From contig JAOTON010000202.1 in NCBI GenBank assembly GCA_034440635.1, forward strand, positions 372,001 to 436,000: a stretch of DNA of 64,000 bases, read 5' to 3'. Below, piece after piece: positions 1 to 11,370 of the stretch. The position numbers were made by a program, and so were the translations under genes. Source of the DNA: Lepas anatifera. Taxonomy: Eukaryota > Arthropoda > Thecostraca > Lepadidae. The notes below the pieces were generated by a model that made no database searches, was not told where the DNA came from, and saw only the letters and a list, made by a program, of their open reading frames with translations. How positions within the stretch are numbered: position 1 is the stretch's first letter; every line of letters begins with the position of its first letter.

Positions 1-110
1 TTTTCTCATGCTATACACGTTATACGCTTATCGCCTATATATACGTTATACGCACGTTATATGCTCATCTTTATACGCTACCTTATAAGCTTCTGATGCT
101 ATATAGATCA
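1..110. repeat. Low-complexity TTATACGC-type repeat
   Basis: Degenerate repeats of TTATACG / GTTATACGC / ACGTTATA run through the first 110 bases. The array is short and imperfect and may continue outside the window. From here to about 1040 I see no gene, RNA or element that I can name. Confidence 0.4.
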
Positions 111-1039
111 CTTATTCGTTTGAAGTCCGAGTACGTCTTTATTGTGTATGAGGCCGCTCCCTAGTCCGCGAAAAAGATTAGCGATATGTCCATCATCATG
201 CTATCAGAATATTAACAGGGGCGTTCCAAGCTTTACCCATAATAAGCATGCTAGTGGAAATTAATGAAATACCGCTACAAATACGCAGTAAGATACTCGC
301 TTTGCATTAAGCCATTTAAGGGAATGTGGCACCTTTAGAAGTTGATTTTAACTGAGATAGCCAAGTTGTAAAGCAAGTCGGAAAACCAGGTGCTCTATAT
401 ATCATTTGTCTTGGAACTCGATATTTCCGTAGAAAAAAGCTAAAACCTACCCGAAATGTACTTCTCATGTAGCTCTCGCCAGGCGGCCATTGTTGTGAGC
501 TGCTGGTGTGACGACATATGCTGACATCAGGATGAGCATTAGCCAATCGAAGCTCTTGAAGTGTTTCGGAGTATGGTAGTGGTTGCCAGATCATGACATC
601 ATCCACAGGCAGATATTTATTTCTTTTCCTAGAGGAGTAATTAAAAAATAAAAATATTGAGCTTGTTGTGCACTTTTCAAAGAAATCATGAGTAGTTTCA
701 TTATTTTCGGCTAAAAGTACGCCTAATTACACAAAATTCCATGATTTTACCAAGGTGCCACGTTCCCTTTAAAATCAGTCACCAACATGCCCCACATTCC
801 AAACATTTTTTTTGGCGACGCCTACCTCTGTCAGATAGACAGTGGCTCGCGTGTTGCAACCCGTCACCCGGGAGTGAGAGTCTGTGCCTGGCTGGCACAG
901 GTTGGTATCAACAGCAGCCTCGTAGAACCACATGAAGCAGCGGTTATTGAAGCATAGCTCATCTCGACAGTTGACACGAACACAGACCTACTCCAACAAA
1001 GCAAAAATTTGCCTCCTGAATCGACGCGCCAGTAATTTA

Positions 1040-1280
1040 TGAACTTGCATGCGGAGCCGTTCGAAAACCACGTCTGTTTCTATACAGATGGTTGCAAAAG
1101 AAAGTGACACTGGCACAGGGCGTGCATTTGTTGGTGACGATGTTGAGAAGTTTTCGAGTTTGCCTTACGAAGGATCCATTTTTACTTCAGAGCTGTACGC
1201 CATTTTTTGCTGTTTGGACCAGGTGTCTAAGCTAATGGGAAGTTCTTTTGTTCTTTACATATTTATTTGCTTCACATAAT
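1040..1280 (+). pseudogene. RNase H domain relic of a LINE, 5' piece
   Basis: The plus strand encodes a degraded RNase H-like segment. A frame with a YTDGCK-type motif (the first catalytic Asp) runs into a second frame ending near SLPYEGSIFTSELYAI. This matches the conserved second motif with its catalytic Glu, as seen in arthropod and other invertebrate LINE RNase H domains. The reading frame changes between the two motifs, so it is not functional. It is unlike the RNase H of LINE-A in this window and so represents another family. The downstream part seems to resume at 1518 after a minisatellite. Only about 80 residues are recognisable; the family assignment beyond RNase H is open. Confidence 0.5.
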
Positions 1281-1282
1281 AA

Positions 1283-1497
1283 TGCTCAACACCAGACTAC
1301 CACCTCCATCACAAACTCCATCATCACGTCCGCAACACCTCCATCACGACCTCCATCCCTACCTCCATCATCACCTCCATTACCACATCCTTCACCACCT
1401 CCATAGTCATTTCCATAATCACATTCATCATCACGTCCATCATAACGTCCATCATCACATCCATCATCACCTCCATCATCACTTCATTCACTGCGCC
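1283..1497. repeat. CATCATCACCTCCAT-type minisatellite
   Basis: A run built from CATCAC, CTCCAT and CGTCCAT trinucleotide-phased units, with imperfect copies of roughly 15-30 bp. On the plus strand it is open and would read as a His-rich peptide, which follows from the CAT/CAC composition and does not indicate a gene. It sits inside the RNase H relic, with recognisable domain sequence on both sides. Confidence 0.8.
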
Positions 1498-1517
1498 ACC
1501 TTTGAATTAATCCTAGG

Positions 1518-1575
1518 ATGGCGAGGAAGTTAGCGATTTTTACCGATTCGTTGTCTTATCTACCGACATTGAAGC
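1518..1575 (+). pseudogene. RNase H relic, 3' piece
   Basis: A short plus-strand frame contains KLAIFTDSLSYL, which resembles the third RNase H motif (the catalytic Asp in a TDSxS context). It continues the relic at 1040-1280 on the other side of the minisatellite. The next bases belong to the opposite-strand Ingi-like relic. Very short, so the call rests on order and motif only. Confidence 0.4.
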
Positions 1576-1758
1576 CATTTTATTTCTATAATGCGTCATC
1601 ACCTTGGCGGGCCATGCTGAAGATGACCGGATCTTCTGTGTGCACGAGTGGTCCAGTAGGAAGACACAGGCAGTTTGGAGGGCTACCATCTCAGCCTGAA
1701 AACTCAAGGAGAACGAGCTTGCTGGTTGCCTGAGCTCATGCTGGGCTCCGTCTGGTGA
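1540..1758 (-). pseudogene. Ingi-like LINE RNase H fragment, 3' part
   Basis: Read on the minus strand, this segment gives an open frame with SPDGAQHELRQ followed by SSFSLSFQAEMVALQ. That is the typical spacing from the first to the second RNase H motif, with the catalytic Glu in QAEM. It ends at a stop at 1540-1542. It continues the fragment at 33507-33665: the two abut the target duplication CCGTCTGGTGA (1748-1758 and 33507-33517) made when LINE-A copy A1 inserted. The frame slips once near that site. It is the oldest layer of the nest. Confidence 0.6.
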
Positions 1759-2312
1759 TCAATCAATCAATGGCTTTTTATTAGGCGTTCTGTGCATGGC
1801 ACCTTTGCCCGCCTCTAAAGGAGTGTGTGGGAGAATTTTAGAATTTTGTGTGTGGGGCAAGCTACGTTAGCCTGTTAAAGCAATGGAAGTTATTTCAAGT
1901 AATGGGTTGCAAGATGTTTTAGCTTGCAAATGGATCGGTCGTGGCAATGGCATAGCCATGCCAAGGGAGGTCTTTTAATAAGTTTAGACCCGCAGAGTGC
2001 GAAGGTTATTTCTGTGGTTGAAGACCTTAAATTTAAAATTTGAAATTTAGAATTTGGAATTTAGAATTTAGAATTTTGTGTGTCAGCTATTGATGTCCGC
2101 TTGAATACGTTACTCGAAAACCTCCGTTAACTCAATAATTTCGTATTTTAGAAAGTGCGCTAAACACCTGGCCAGGGTGCCGCGAATTTACCCTGCAACC
2201 CGGAGGTGAAGTTGCAGCTCCCCTCTCCGGCTGGGCAGCCGCCGCGCAGAGAAAAGAAGTGTGACAGGATAGTTAGATTGTTAGTAAGAGTATAGGTGTG
2301 GTTAGTATAGAC

Positions 2313-2336
2313 CCGCAGTGAAAGGTATCACTGCGG
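2313..2336 (-). other. 3'UTR hairpin of LINE-A (A1 copy)
   Basis: A perfect 9-bp inverted repeat, CCGCAGTGA / TCACTGCGG, with a 6-nt loop lies about 200 bp past the ORF2 stop. The same hairpin occurs at 22122-22145 (A3), 29018-29041 (A4), 47926-47949 (A6) and 57315-57338 (A5). In A2 (about 7427-7450) one stem base is changed. LINE 3'UTR structures can be recognised by the element's own reverse transcriptase; that role is inference here. Confidence 0.6.
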
Positions 2337-2536
2337 TGAAGAAATCTAACCTATCTAACCTAACCTGATTTCAAAGTTAGCCTAACATAACCTATCCTTA
2401 GCCTACAATGAACCATTTAAAGGTTACAAAACTATTGCTTAAATTTCGCAGTGGATCATCTATGATTGGAAAATAGGCAAGTCCTACTTTGAGGGTGCAC
2501 CATGCACCCTCCATCATATATACTGGGAGGGGTGAT

Positions 2537-5500
2537 TTATAGAAACTTCTCTAGCCCAGAGTCCTTTAGGAATGTAAAAACTTTTTCGAGTAGCTCAGGA
2601 TGGTCGTTACCGAGCAGAGTTTTTAGGTCTACAGGGATGTTTTGGATTCGGCAGTAATCTAGCATGGGTTGCCGATGGGTATTGTGCTGGGGACAATCGA
2701 TGAGAATGTGATAGGGATTCTCCATTGCGTCGCAGGTACCACAGGTACACGCGTTCCAATAGACATTTAATTTTGTGTGTCCATTTCTGAGTCTGGTTAG
2801 AATAACCTCGAGCCGACGACTCTTTTGGTTGGAACTGGGCCAGTAGCCGATGTTAGGCTTGATATAGAATAGGTGGGCGCTGTGGTTTGTAGTCCAGTTA
2901 TTTTGAATTTGCTTCCGGATGGTGTCCTGGAGGAGAGCTTTGCTATCGTCTCCAGACCACGTTAAGGGTGCGATCTCTCTAAGTTCTAGGGACTTTTTTG
3001 CCTGCTCATCGGCCTTTTCATTTCCTTGAATTTTGCAGTGGCCCGGGATCCAAAGAAAAGGGACATCAGGGGTATCATCGATACCTTTCCGAATATCTGC
3101 TATAACGTGGTGGCTGGGGTTGACTACGTTACTAATGGCCTGCAGGACAGATTTAGAGTCTGAACAGATGACGGCTGAGTTGATATTTTGGTTTCTGATT
3201 ATGGCTAATGCATTTAGGATGGCAACAGCCTCGGCTGTGAAGACAGAGCCTACTTTTTCGCCTATTTTGGAGCCGTCTGTAAATATAAAGGTCTTGTCCG
3301 CGTTACAAGATCGGAACTCTAGGAATTTTTGGGAGACTTCTTCCTCTGAGAAGTCCGTTTTACGGGAAGTGAAGAGAAATTCCACTTTGGGCTCTTTTCG
3401 AGTCCAGAAGCGGGAGAGTGGGGGTTTGCCTATTGTTGCTGGAAGTGCAAGATTGAGCCTTTCCAGGGTTTTCGCTACTCTGTGCTTAAATGGGGGGCCA
3501 CTTCTGTAGAGTGGCTTTATTTGCTCGTCTGGGATGGGCAAAACATTGTTTTGCCGGGTGATTTTCGGTGGATTGAACCTTGATGTAGTAAGAAATAAGC
3601 TGGGCGTCGCGTCTTGTCTGGAGTAGGCATAGCCCGCTATCAGTTAGCAGGCTGGTGATGGGGGATTCTCTGAGCGCGCCTGTGGCTGCCCGGATACTGG
3701 CATTTTGGACTCGCTCTAGCTTTAATTTATTGGTCTTGTTCGTCGAGTCAAAAACGAACGAATTATACTCGAGAATGAACCGAATTAGGGACTTGTAGAG
3801 CATAAGCAGGGTCTTTCGATCCCCGCCATACTCTGTGCCGCCGAGCATGCGGAGAATGTTGACTCGCTTTTGACAGCTAGAGACGACTTTGGTGATATGC
3901 TCGTTGAAACTCAAACGGGAATCTAGGGTGACGCCCAAGAACTTGAAGCTATTGGTGCATTCAATAGGTTTACCCGAGATTTGGAGCCGTGGAGGGTCGT
4001 GTCTGGAATGCGCTCTGGCAAAGACAATGACTGATGATTTTTCCGCCGAGAGTGATAGACCCATTAAACTAAACCAATTATTGATGTCGTTTAGGCTATC
4101 CTGCAACTGCGTAGTTGCGTGTTGAAATTCTGGTTCATTATACCGCCTGGTATTGATTGCAGTGGCTTTCCAAATGGCGACATCGTCCGCAAAGCGGGAG
4201 TAATTTATTCCAGGCGGTAGCTTTTTGGCGAAGAGATCATTGATCATTACTAGAAAGAGGGTGGGGGACAGAACGCTACCCTGGGGTGTGGCTTGGTCTT
4301 GGGTTACAAGGTAGGAGAATGTGGTGCCGCAACGGACTTTAAATTTTCGGTCCTTGAGGAAGTTCTCAATGAATTTTGCAAGGTGGCCACGAATTCCTAG
4401 CTTGCTTAATTTAAACAAAAGGGCGTCTTTTTGTACGCGATCGAACGCCGATTTAATGTCTAAGAATGCAGCTCTTGTTACTTGCTTTTTGTAAAAGCCA
4501 TTTTGGATGTCACTGACTAGTTTCACCAAATTGTCAGTGGTGGCTCGCCCGCGCCGGAAGCCTGATTGCATAGCATCAAGCTTCTTTTCGAGGATCTCGT
4601 GAAGTCTAACGTTTACCATGTGCTCGACAAGCTTGCTAGCACAGCTAGTAAGCGAAATTGGGCGATAACCTTTTGGGTCTGTTTTTTCTTTGCCAGGTTT
4701 TGGAAGGGGAATGATAATACTCTCTCGCCACGATGTGGGGAAAGAGTCGCTAAGAAACATGTTGTTGATGGCCGAAAGCAGGTACTTTAGTGCTGTTTGG
4801 CTGAGGTGCCTGAAGAAAGAGTAGTGAATTTCGTCAGGGCCCACTGCAGTGTTTCCACACTTGCTAATGGCGTAATTTAGCTCGGTCATTGTAAATGGTA
4901 CGTTATAATACTCTTGATTACCATAATTGATGAATGTGTGCTTTTTGCACCATTCTGCCTGGTCTTTGGAGCGCTGGCTGTATGAGTTATTAGCTGCGAC
5001 ACTGGCGTAATGATCAGTAAATTTATCCATGACTTCCTTAGGTTCGGTGATGGGTTGGCCAGCTATTTTTAGTTGAGGGAAAGGTCCACGGGGTGGTCGC
5101 TTCGCAGAGAAAGCTCTAATGGTTTTCCAAACTTGGGTGGTGGGAGTGAAGCGGTTGAATTTGGAGGCAAAAGAGTTGAAACTGTTCTTTTGAACCCGCT
5201 TGCACGTGTTTCGAAAGTGTTCTTTTGCTGCCCGAAGTGCGGATCGAGTAGGGCTGTGTGCCCTCCTCTCATATGCCTTGCGGGCTCTAATTATTTGAGC
5301 TTTGGCGTGTGCCGTCTCTGTGTTCCACCATGGGGCTCCGTTTTTCTTTCGGGGTCCTCTGGTTTTTGGTATTGCTACTTGTGCTGCTGAGCTTATGGCT
5401 CTTAGTATTAATTCAATGTCTGCCGAGTGTGGGTCACCTTCGATGACCAGTGTGAGGTCGACCTCTGCCTCAAATTTTGTCCAGTCCGCTCGTTTTAGAT

Positions 5501-6203
5501 TCCAGGAAGGGGTATACAGATCAACGCGGTCGAGTGCTCCTTGGGGGACATTGATTTTGATTGGGAGGTGATCGCTCATGCCTGGGTTGTCTTCGACATC
5601 CCAGGTAAACAGTGGCGCAATTCTAGGCGTGCAGCACGAAATATCAATGGCTGAGTCTGAATGTCCGCTTTGCGTTGCTTGGCGGGTTGGTGCGCCGTTA
5701 TTTAGGATAACTAAATTTTGAGAACCTATTGCGTCATATATAATTTCAACTCTACGGTTTGGCGTGGCGCTGCCCCAGGATGGGTGGTGACCATTCAAGT
5801 CTCCAAGTAATAACAAAGGCCCGTTTATTTGATTAAATAGTTGTGCGAGTTCCCAATCCGTTGGATCAGGGTCGCAAGGGGATATGTATATTGAAACAAC
5901 CGTCAATTGGACGTGTTGTATTTTCAAACTAATAGCTAAACAGTCCAGTGATGTTACCAAAGGCACGTGACTGTGTGGGATGCTATTTTCTATTAGGATG
6001 GCTGTGCCTCCCTTACGGACAGCAGCGTTTACGTTATGGCGATACCAAGAGTAACCCGAGATTTTGTATCTATCGTTATCTTTATCACTAAAGTGGGTCT
6101 CTTGTATTGCTGCTAGTGCCGGTTTTTTCTCAGCAAATATTGATGAAAAAAGCGGGAATTTCCCGATAAGGCCATTTGTATTCCATTGCAGAATTGAACC
6201 CAT
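2537..6203 (-). pseudogene. LINE-A ORF2 (A1): endonuclease-RT-RNase H, frameshifted
   Basis: The ATG at 6203 lies in a strong AAACCACCATGG context. The first frame runs 905 codons to 3486. It has an AP-endonuclease domain (QETHF near residue 36, GDLNGHHPSWG, MSDHLPI near 209) and a reverse transcriptase (GFRRGRATTDN, FLDIKSAFDRV, ATPQGSVLSP, FADDVAIW near residue 671). A sixth G in the run at 3492-3497 (five in other copies) shifts the frame. The RNase H part continues in another frame, 3541-2537, with FTDGSK, FTAEAVAIL, SDSKSVLQA, WIPGHCKIQGNEKADEQ and a C-terminal CxxC...H....C motif. A 54-nt in-frame gap near 3244 removes 18 RNase H residues present in other copies. This is the longest ORF2 frame in the window, but it is not intact. 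Confidence 0.9.
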
Positions 6204-6211
6204 GGTGGTTT

Positions 6212-6866
6212 TTAACGTGTGTGCTTAGGGGATCTACGCTTACGAAGGTTATACGAGCACCTGCTGCTGCTGCTATCGCTAGCAGGAGAAACTGGGGTGG
6301 AGTGTCTGGAAAAGCTAATTTTCCTTGCTACGGGTGAGCTGCCGGGGCTGGAGGAGCCGGGGCTGGGGGTTTCCAGGAGGGGAGCTCTGGAAGTGTTTAT
6401 AACAGTTTTTGCAGAGCTCGTCTCTGATGCACTGCTGGTGTCAGAGACGGTCTCTGTCCCGGACAGGTCGTGGTCAGACTGACTTTTGTCGTCTGACGTT
6501 TCAAGATCACTTGAAAACTGAAACTGCATAAAATGACCTATGAGGTCGGTTTGGGATCCGCACGTGCGGGTGGTCGGTGCTGTTTGGAAAGAAGCATCGC
6601 TTCTTTCCAAGGAGAGAGGAGCAGTTTCAGTTTGGGTTGAAATATTTAATTTTTGGATTTTGGTTTGAGTGGCAGCCGTTTTACCCTGAGGGGGTGGGCT
6701 GCCACTTGTTAGAGGCCTTCTCGGAGCCTGCCTTTGGCGGCGCCTGGGAAGGGGAGCACCGGTGAATTTAGAAAGCTTGGGGGCAGGTAGCGAGGGGAAA
6801 TCAGACTTGTCAGGCACTCGTGCAGAGTGGCTTTGCCACCCTGCTGAGGGTGTCCAGGTCTTCCTG
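6212..6866 (-). pseudogene. LINE-A ORF1 3' end (A1)
   Basis: C-terminal portion of the gag-like ORF1: a Pro-rich stretch, an acidic Ser/Thr region (SDTSSASETSS) and a basic end (NLRKRRSPKHTR) that could serve as a nuclear or RNA-binding tail. The stop lies 8 nt before the ORF2 ATG. The upstream part of the ORF, including the zinc knuckles, is at 32913-33506, separated by the A2 insertion. Confidence 0.85.
6856..6866. repeat. Target site duplication of A2, left copy
   Basis: AGGTCTTCCTG here is repeated at 32913-32923. Between them lies everything from the A2 tail (CTTGCTTATGG at 6867) to the A2 5' end. Joining the flanks restores an uninterrupted ORF1 of A1. Confidence 0.9.
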
Positions 6867-9800
6867 CTTGCTTATGGCTTTTTATTAGGCGTTCTGTGCA
6901 TAGCACCTTTGCCCGCCTCTAAAGGAGTGTGTGGGAGAATTTTAGAATTTTGTGTGAGGGCAAACTACGTTAATCTGTTAAAGCAATGGGAGTTATTTCA
7001 AGTAATGGGTTGCAAGATGTTTTAGCTTGCAAATGGACAGTCGTGGCAATGGCATAGCCATGCCAAGGGAGGTCTTTTAATAAGTTTAGACCCTCAGAGT
7101 GCGAAGGTTATTTCTGTGGTTGAAGACCTTAAATTTAGAATTTGAAATTTAGAATTTGGAATTTAGAATTTGGAATTTAGAATTTTGTGTGTCAGCTATT
7201 GATGTCCGCTTGTATACGTTACTCGAAAACCTCCGTTAAATCAATAATTTCGTATTTTTAGAAAGTGCGCTAAACACCTGGCCAGGGTGCCGCGAATTTA
7301 CCCTGCAACCCGGAGGTGAAGTTGCAGCTCCCCTCTCCGGCTGGGCAGCCGCCGCGCAGAGAAAGAAGTGTGAGAGGATAGTTAGATTGTTAGTAAGAGT
7401 ATAGGTGTGGTTAGTATAGACCCGCAGCGAAAGGTATCACTGCGGTGAAGAAATCTAACCTATCTAACCTAACCTGATTTCAAAGTTAGCCTAACATAAC
7501 CTATCCTTAGCCTACAATGAACCATTTAAAGGTTACAAAACTATTGATTAAATTTCGCAGTGGATCATCTATGATTGGAAAATAGGCAAGTCCTACTTTG
7601 GGGGTGCACCATGCACCCACATCATATATACTGGGAGGGGTGATTTATAGATACTTCTCTAGCCCAGAATCCTTTAGAAAAGTAAAGACTTTTTTGAGAA
7701 GTTCAGGATGGTCGTTACCGAGCAAAGTTTTTAGGTCTACAGGGATGTTTTGGATTCGGCAGTAATCTAGCATGGGTTGCCGATGGGTATTGTGCTGGGG
7801 ACAATCGATGAGAATGTGATGGGGATTCTCCATTGCGTCGCAGGTACCACAGGTACCCGCGTTCCAATAGGCATTTAATTTTGTGTGTCCATTTCTGAGT
7901 CTGGTTAGAATAACCTCGAGCCGGCGACTCTTTTGGTTTGAACTGGGCCAGTAGCCGATGTTAGGCTTGATATAGAATAGGTGGGCGCTGTGGTTTGTAG
8001 TCCAGTTATTTTGAATTTGCTTCCCGGATGGTGTCCTGGAGGAGAGCTTTGCTTTCGTCTCCAGACCACGTTAAGGGTGCGATCTCTCTAAGTTCTAGGG
8101 ACTTTTTTGCCTGCTCATCGGCCTTCTCATTTCCTTGAATTTTGCAGTGGCCCGGGATCCAAAGAAAAGAGACATCAGGGGTATCATCGATATCTTTCTG
8201 AATATCTGCTATAACGTGGTGGCTGGGGTTGACTACGTTACTGACGGCCTGCAGGACAGATTTAGAGTCTGAACAGATGACGGCTGAGTTGATGTTTTGG
8301 GTTCTGATTATGGCTAATGCATTTAGGATGGCAACAGCCTCGGCTGTGAAGATGAAGCAGTTGTCCGGAAGTCTTTTCTGAAGGCAAATATTTTGCCCCC
8401 AGATGCCGAGGCCTACTTTTTCGCCTATTTTGGAGCCGTCTGTAAATATAAAGGTCTTGTCCGCGTTACAAGATCGGAACTCTAGGAATTTTGGGAGACT
8501 TCTTCCTTTGAGAAGTCCGTTTTACGGGAAGTGAAAAGAAATTCCACTTTGGGCTCTTTTTCGAGTCCAGAAGCGGGAGAATGGGGGTTTGCCTATTGTC
8601 GCTGCGAGTGCAAGATTTAGGCTTTCCAGGGTTTTCGCTACTCTGTGCTTAAATGGGGGCCACTTCTGTAGAGTGGCCTTATTTGCTCGTCTGGGATGGG
8701 CAAAACATTGTTTTGCCGGGTGATTTTCGGTGGATTGAACCTTGATGTAGTAAGAAATAAGCTGGGCGTCGCGTCTTGTCTGTAGTGGCCACAGCCCGCT
8801 ATCAGTTAGCAGGCTGGTGATGGGGGATTCTCCGAGCGCGCCTGTGGCTGCCCGGATACTGGCGTTTTGGACTCGCTCTAGCTTTAATTTATTGGTCTTG
8901 TTCGTCGAGTCAAAAACGAACGAATTTACTCGAGAATGGACCGAATCAGGGACTTGTAGAGCATAAGCAGGGTCTTTCGATCCCCGCCATACTCTGTGCC
9001 GCCGAGCATGCGGAGAATGTTGACTCGCTTTTGACAGCTAGAGACGACGTTGGTGATATGCTCATTGAAACTCAAACGGGAATCTAGGGTGACGCCCAAG
9101 AATTTGAAGCTATTGGTGCATTCAATAGGTTTACCCGAGATTTGGAGCCGTGGAGGGTCGTGTCTGGAATGCGCTCTGGCAAAGACAACGACTGATGATT
9201 TTTCCGCCGAGAGAGATAGACCCATTAAACTACACCAATTATTGATGTCGTTTAGGCTATCCTGCAACTGCGTAGTTGCGTGTTGGAATTCTGGTTCATT
9301 ATACCGCCTGGTATCGATTGCCGTGGTTTTCCAAATGGCGACATCGTCCGCAAAAAGGGAGTAATTTATTCCAGGCGGTAGCTTTTTGGCGAAGAGATCA
9401 TTGATCATTACTAAAAAGAGGGTGGGGGACAGAACGCTACCCTGGGGTGTGCCTTGGTCCTAGGTTGCCAGGTAGGAGAATGTGGTGCCACAACGGACTT
9501 TAAATTTTCGGTCCTTGAGGAAGTTTTCAATGAATTTTGCAAGGTGGCCACGAATTCCTAGCTTGCTTAATTTAAACAAAAGGGCGTCTTTTTGTACGCG
9601 ATCGAACGCCGATTTAATGTCTAAGAATGCAGCTATTGTTACTTGCTTTTTGTAAAAGCCATTTTGGATGTCACTGACTAGTTTCACCAAATTGTCAGTG
9701 GTGGCTCGCCCGCGCCGGAAGCCTGATTGCATAGCATCAAGCTTCTTTTCGAGGATCTCGTGAAGTCTAACGTTTACCATGCGCTCGACAAGCTTGCTAG

Positions 9801-10843
9801 CACAGCTAGTAAGCGAAATTGGGCGATAACCTTTGGGTCTGTTTTTTCCTTGGCAGGTTTTGGAAGGGGAATGATAATACTCTCTCGCCACGATGTGGGA
9901 AAAAGTCGCTAAGAAGCATGTTGTTAATGGCCGAAAGCAGGTACTTTAGTGCTGTTTGGCTTAGGTGCCTGAAGAAAGCGTAGTGAATTTCGTCAGGGCC
10001 CACTGCAGTGTTTCCACACTTACTAATGGCGTAATTTAGCTCGGTCATTGTAAATGGTACATTATAATACTCTTGATTACCATAATTGATGAATGTGTGC
10101 TTTTTGCACCATTCCGCCTGTTCTTTGGAGCGCTGGCTGTATGAATTATTAGCTGCGACACTGGCGTAATGATCAGCAAATTTATCCATGACTTCCTTAG
10201 GTTCGGTGATGGGTTGGCCAGCTATTTCTAGTTGAGGGAAAGTTCCACGGGGTGGTCGCCTCGCAGAGAAAGCTCTAATGGTTTTCCAAACTTGGGTGGT
10301 GGGAGTGAAGCGGTTGAATCTGGAGGCAAAAGAGTTGAAACTGTCCTTTTGAACCCGCTTGCACGTGTTTCGAAAGTGTTCTTTTGCTGCCCGAAGTGCG
10401 GATCGAGTAGGGCTGTGTGCCCTCCTCTCATATGCCTTGCGGGCTCTAATCATTTGAGCTTTGGCGTGTGCCGTCTCTGCGTTCCACCATGGGGCTCCGT
10501 TTTTCTTTCGGGGTCCTCTGGTTTTTGGTATTGCTACTTGTGCTGCTGAGCTTATGGCTCTTAGTATTAATTCAATGTCTGCCGAGTGTGGGTCACCTTT
10601 GGTGACCAGTGTGAGGTCGACTTCTGCCTCGAATTTTGTCCAGTCCGCTCGTTTTAGACTCCAGGAAGGGGAAAACAGATCAACGCGGTCGAGTGCTCCT
10701 TGGGGGACATTGATTTTGATTGGGAGGTGATCGCTCATGCCTGGGTTGTCTTCGACATCCCAGGTAAACAGTGACGCAATTCTAGGCGTGCAGCACGAAA
10801 TATCAATGGCTGAGTCTGAATATCCGCTTTGCATTGCTTGGCG
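6867..10843 (-). mobile_element. LINE-A copy A2, 3' part
   Basis: Minus-strand LINE-A: tail with AAGC-type units (6867-6873), 3'UTR with an AATTTAG array (about 7130-7187), then ORF2 from RNase H up into the endonuclease. The boundary with A3 is invisible in the sequence because both are LINE-A in the same orientation here. I place it at the 13-bp block GCATTGCTTGGCG (10831-10843), because its partner blocks occur at 18725-18737 (complement), 22731-22741 and 29611-29621. The A2 5' part is at 29611-32912. Confidence 0.7.
7645..10843 (-). pseudogene. LINE-A ORF2 (A2), RT and RNase H part, multiply broken
   Basis: RT and RNase H portion of ORF2 with at least six lesions. There is a 1-nt loss in the T run near 9831, and a nonsense codon in the segment before PQGSVLSP near 9461. 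A 1-nt loss lies near 8926, and there are indels in the RNase H (about 8494, 8562 and 8024). The longest open pieces are 9460-9891, 8926-9408 (FADDVAIW) and 7645-7833 (C-terminal Cys/His motif). It is more decayed than A1, A4 or A6. Confidence 0.85.
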
Positions 10844-11362
10844 GGTTGGTGCGCCGTTATTTAGGATAACTAAATTTTGAAAACCTATTGCGTCATATAT
10901 AATTTCACCCCTACGGTTTGGCGTGGCGCTGCCCCAGGATGGGTGGTGACCATTCAAATCTCCAAGTAATAACAAAGGCCCGTTAATTTGATTAAATAGT
11001 TGTGCGAGTTCCCGATCCGTTGGATCAGGGTCGCAAGGGGATATGTATATTGAAACAACCGTCAATTGGACGTGTTGTATTTTAAAACTAATAGCTACAC
11101 AGTCCAGTGATGTTACCAAAGGCACGTGACTGTGTGGGATGCTATTTTCTATTAGGATGGCCGTGCCTCCCTTACGGACAGCAGCGTTTACGTTATGGCG
11201 ATACCAAGAGTAACCCGAGATTTTGTATTTATCGTTATCTTTATCAGTAAAGTGGGTCTCTTGTAATGCTGCTAGTGCCGGTTTTTTCTCAGCAAATATT
11301 GATGAAAAAAGCGGGAATTTCCCGATAAGGCCATTTGTATTCCATTGCAGAATTGAACCCAT
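10844..11362 (-). pseudogene. LINE-A ORF2 5' end (A3): endonuclease N-terminal part
   Basis: Starts at the ATG at 11362 in the AAACCACCATGG context and covers the first half of the AP-type endonuclease (QETHF and GDLNGHHPSWG motifs). It is open through the seam into A2: the continuous frame 9806-11362 is 518 codons, of which the part below 10844 is assigned to A2. The rest of A3's own ORF2 is on the plus strand from 18725. Confidence 0.65.
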
Positions 11363-11370
11363 GGTGGTTT

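Larger units (their letters stand above)
1759..6866 (-). mobile_element. LINE-A copy A1, 3' part (outer element)
   Basis: This is the 3' two-thirds of a LINE-A element on the minus strand: tail TCAATCAATCAA at 1759-1770 (ATTG repeats on its own strand), AATAAA signal, 3'UTR with an AATTTAG array (about 2028-2077), ORF2 and the end of ORF1. It is cut at 6866 by insertion of A2 and resumes at 32913-33506. Its own target duplication is CCGTCTGGTGA. Total preserved length is about 5.7 kb. Its 5' end is truncated inside the first zinc knuckle of ORF1 (33506), the usual 5' truncation of LINEs. Confidence 0.9.

Noticed and set aside
316..606. 96-codon minus-strand open frame
   Set aside because: No recognised domain, no supporting neighbour, and a length expected by chance in this sequence.
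1267..1533. His-rich open frame
   Set aside because: Produced by the CAT/CAC minisatellite and stop-free because of the repeat composition.
5073..5390. Recurring 105-codon open frame antisense to ORF2 (also at 10232, 19019 and 51768)
   Set aside because: Shadow of the LINE-A endonuclease/RT connector; seen in all copies because they share ancestry.
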